Below, in pieces: positions 5,889 to 6,253 of a stretch of DNA of 6,253 bases. Source of the stretch: an uncultured Alphaproteobacteria bacterium (GTDB taxonomy: Bacteria; Pseudomonadota; Alphaproteobacteria; Rhizobiales; Pleomorphomonadaceae). Below the pieces are notes generated by a model. It was given only the letters and a program-made list of their open reading frames with translations, was not told the origin of the DNA and made no database searches. Position 1 is the first letter of the stretch, and the number at the start of each line of letters is the position of its first letter. Location of the stretch: positions 1 to 6,253 of the forward strand of contig CALCDT010000120.1 of the NCBI GenBank assembly GCA_937900425.1. The letters are read 5' to 3'. The position numbers were made by a program, and so were the translations under genes.

Positions 5889-6253
5889 ATGAAGGTCATC
5901 GTCGTCGGCGCCGGCATTGCCGGCCTTTCCACAGCCTGGTCGCTGGCAAAGCGCGGGCACGAGGTGACGCTGCTCGAGCAGGGCACCATCCCCAACCCGC
6001 TCGCGGCCTCTGGCGACCATCACCGCATCATCCGGCGCGCCTACGGTGCCGCGACGGGCTACGGCCACGCCATCACAGAAGCCTACGACGCGTGGGAAGA
6101 GCTTTGGGCCGATCTCGGTGCGATCCATCACGATCCGCGCGGCTTCCTGTGCCTCTCGCGCGAGCCGGGCGACGAGGCGGAAGAGTATCGCGAGGGGCTG
6201 GAGGCGGGCGGCTATCCCTTCGAGCTGCTCGATGCCGCCTAGACGGCGCGTCG
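5889..6253 (+). pseudogene. FAD-dependent oxidoreductase (sarcosine-oxidase/DAO type), interrupted by an in-frame TAG and cut by the window end
   Basis: The frame starts at ATG 5889 behind a strong ribosome site (AGGGGAA, 5879-5885). The N-terminus is a clear FAD-binding Rossmann fold: VIVVGAGIAGLSTAWSLAKRGHEVTLLEQ at residues 3-31, with the GxGxxG motif and Glu30 for the ribose. SGDHHRIIRRAYG (41-53) matches the segment before the flavin site in monomeric sarcosine oxidase and N-methyl amino acid oxidases, suggesting oxidation of a secondary or N-methylated amine to release H2O2. The exact substrate is unknown. Family members are about 370-390 residues, but a TAG at 6240-6242 ends this frame after 117. 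Coding character resumes at once (ACG GCG CGT, giving DAA-stop-TAR), so the TAG looks like a changed GAG rather than a natural end. The remaining body, including any covalent-flavin Cys, lies beyond the window. An upstream in-frame ATG at 5844 adds only Arg/Lys-rich sequence. Confidence 0.65.

Noticed and set aside
1..6253. CRISPR, tRNA/rRNA, insertion sequence, prophage, toxin-antitoxin or defence system
   Set aside because: No direct-repeat arrays, terminal inverted repeats, transposase or nuclease motifs, or clover-leaf structures were seen on either strand.

Overview
This is a very GC-rich (roughly 70% by eye), densely coded chromosomal window. Its gene families and their order suggest an alphaproteobacterium, probably of the Hyphomicrobiales (Rhizobiales). 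That placement is an inference from protein character and codon bias; there is no rRNA or other decisive marker. I see no tRNA, rRNA, CRISPR array, insertion sequence or phage gene.

Layout, left to right. Positions 1-578 (minus) hold most of an envelope lipoprotein that runs off the left edge. Positions 647-1801 (minus) hold an M24/creatinase-fold protein that lacks the usual metal ligands. Positions 1816-2586 (minus) hold the peptidoglycan editing factor PgeF. These three genes run in the same direction (pgeF, then M24, then lipoprotein) with gaps of 14 and 68 bp and look like one transcription unit. A hairpin and a possible promoter lie in the gap upstream of pgeF. Positions 2765-3556 (minus) hold a short-chain dehydrogenase/reductase, divergent from a MarR-family regulator at 3867-4385 (plus). 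The roughly 310-bp gap between them carries an AT-rich, perfect 18-bp palindrome sitting on the predicted SDR promoter, a textbook arrangement for autoregulation plus repression of the neighbour. Positions 4432-5805 (minus) hold the AAA+ ATPase RarA (MgsA), convergent with marR across a small hairpin. Positions 5889-6253 (plus) hold the start of a sarcosine-oxidase-like FAD oxidoreductase, which meets an in-frame stop after 117 codons, just before the window ends.

The genes do not form one pathway. PgeF (wall precursor editing) and the lipoprotein share an envelope theme. The SDR/MarR pair is a small regulated unit of unknown substrate. RarA is replication-fork maintenance.

The points most worth a second look are the ligand-less M24 protein (possibly related to metal-independent ectoine-hydrolase-type enzymes), the MarR/SDR palindrome, and two apparent coding lesions near the right end: a probable one-base frameshift at the rarA N-terminus and a nonsense codon in the FAD enzyme. 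I found no convincing evidence of a wholly new multi-gene system here.
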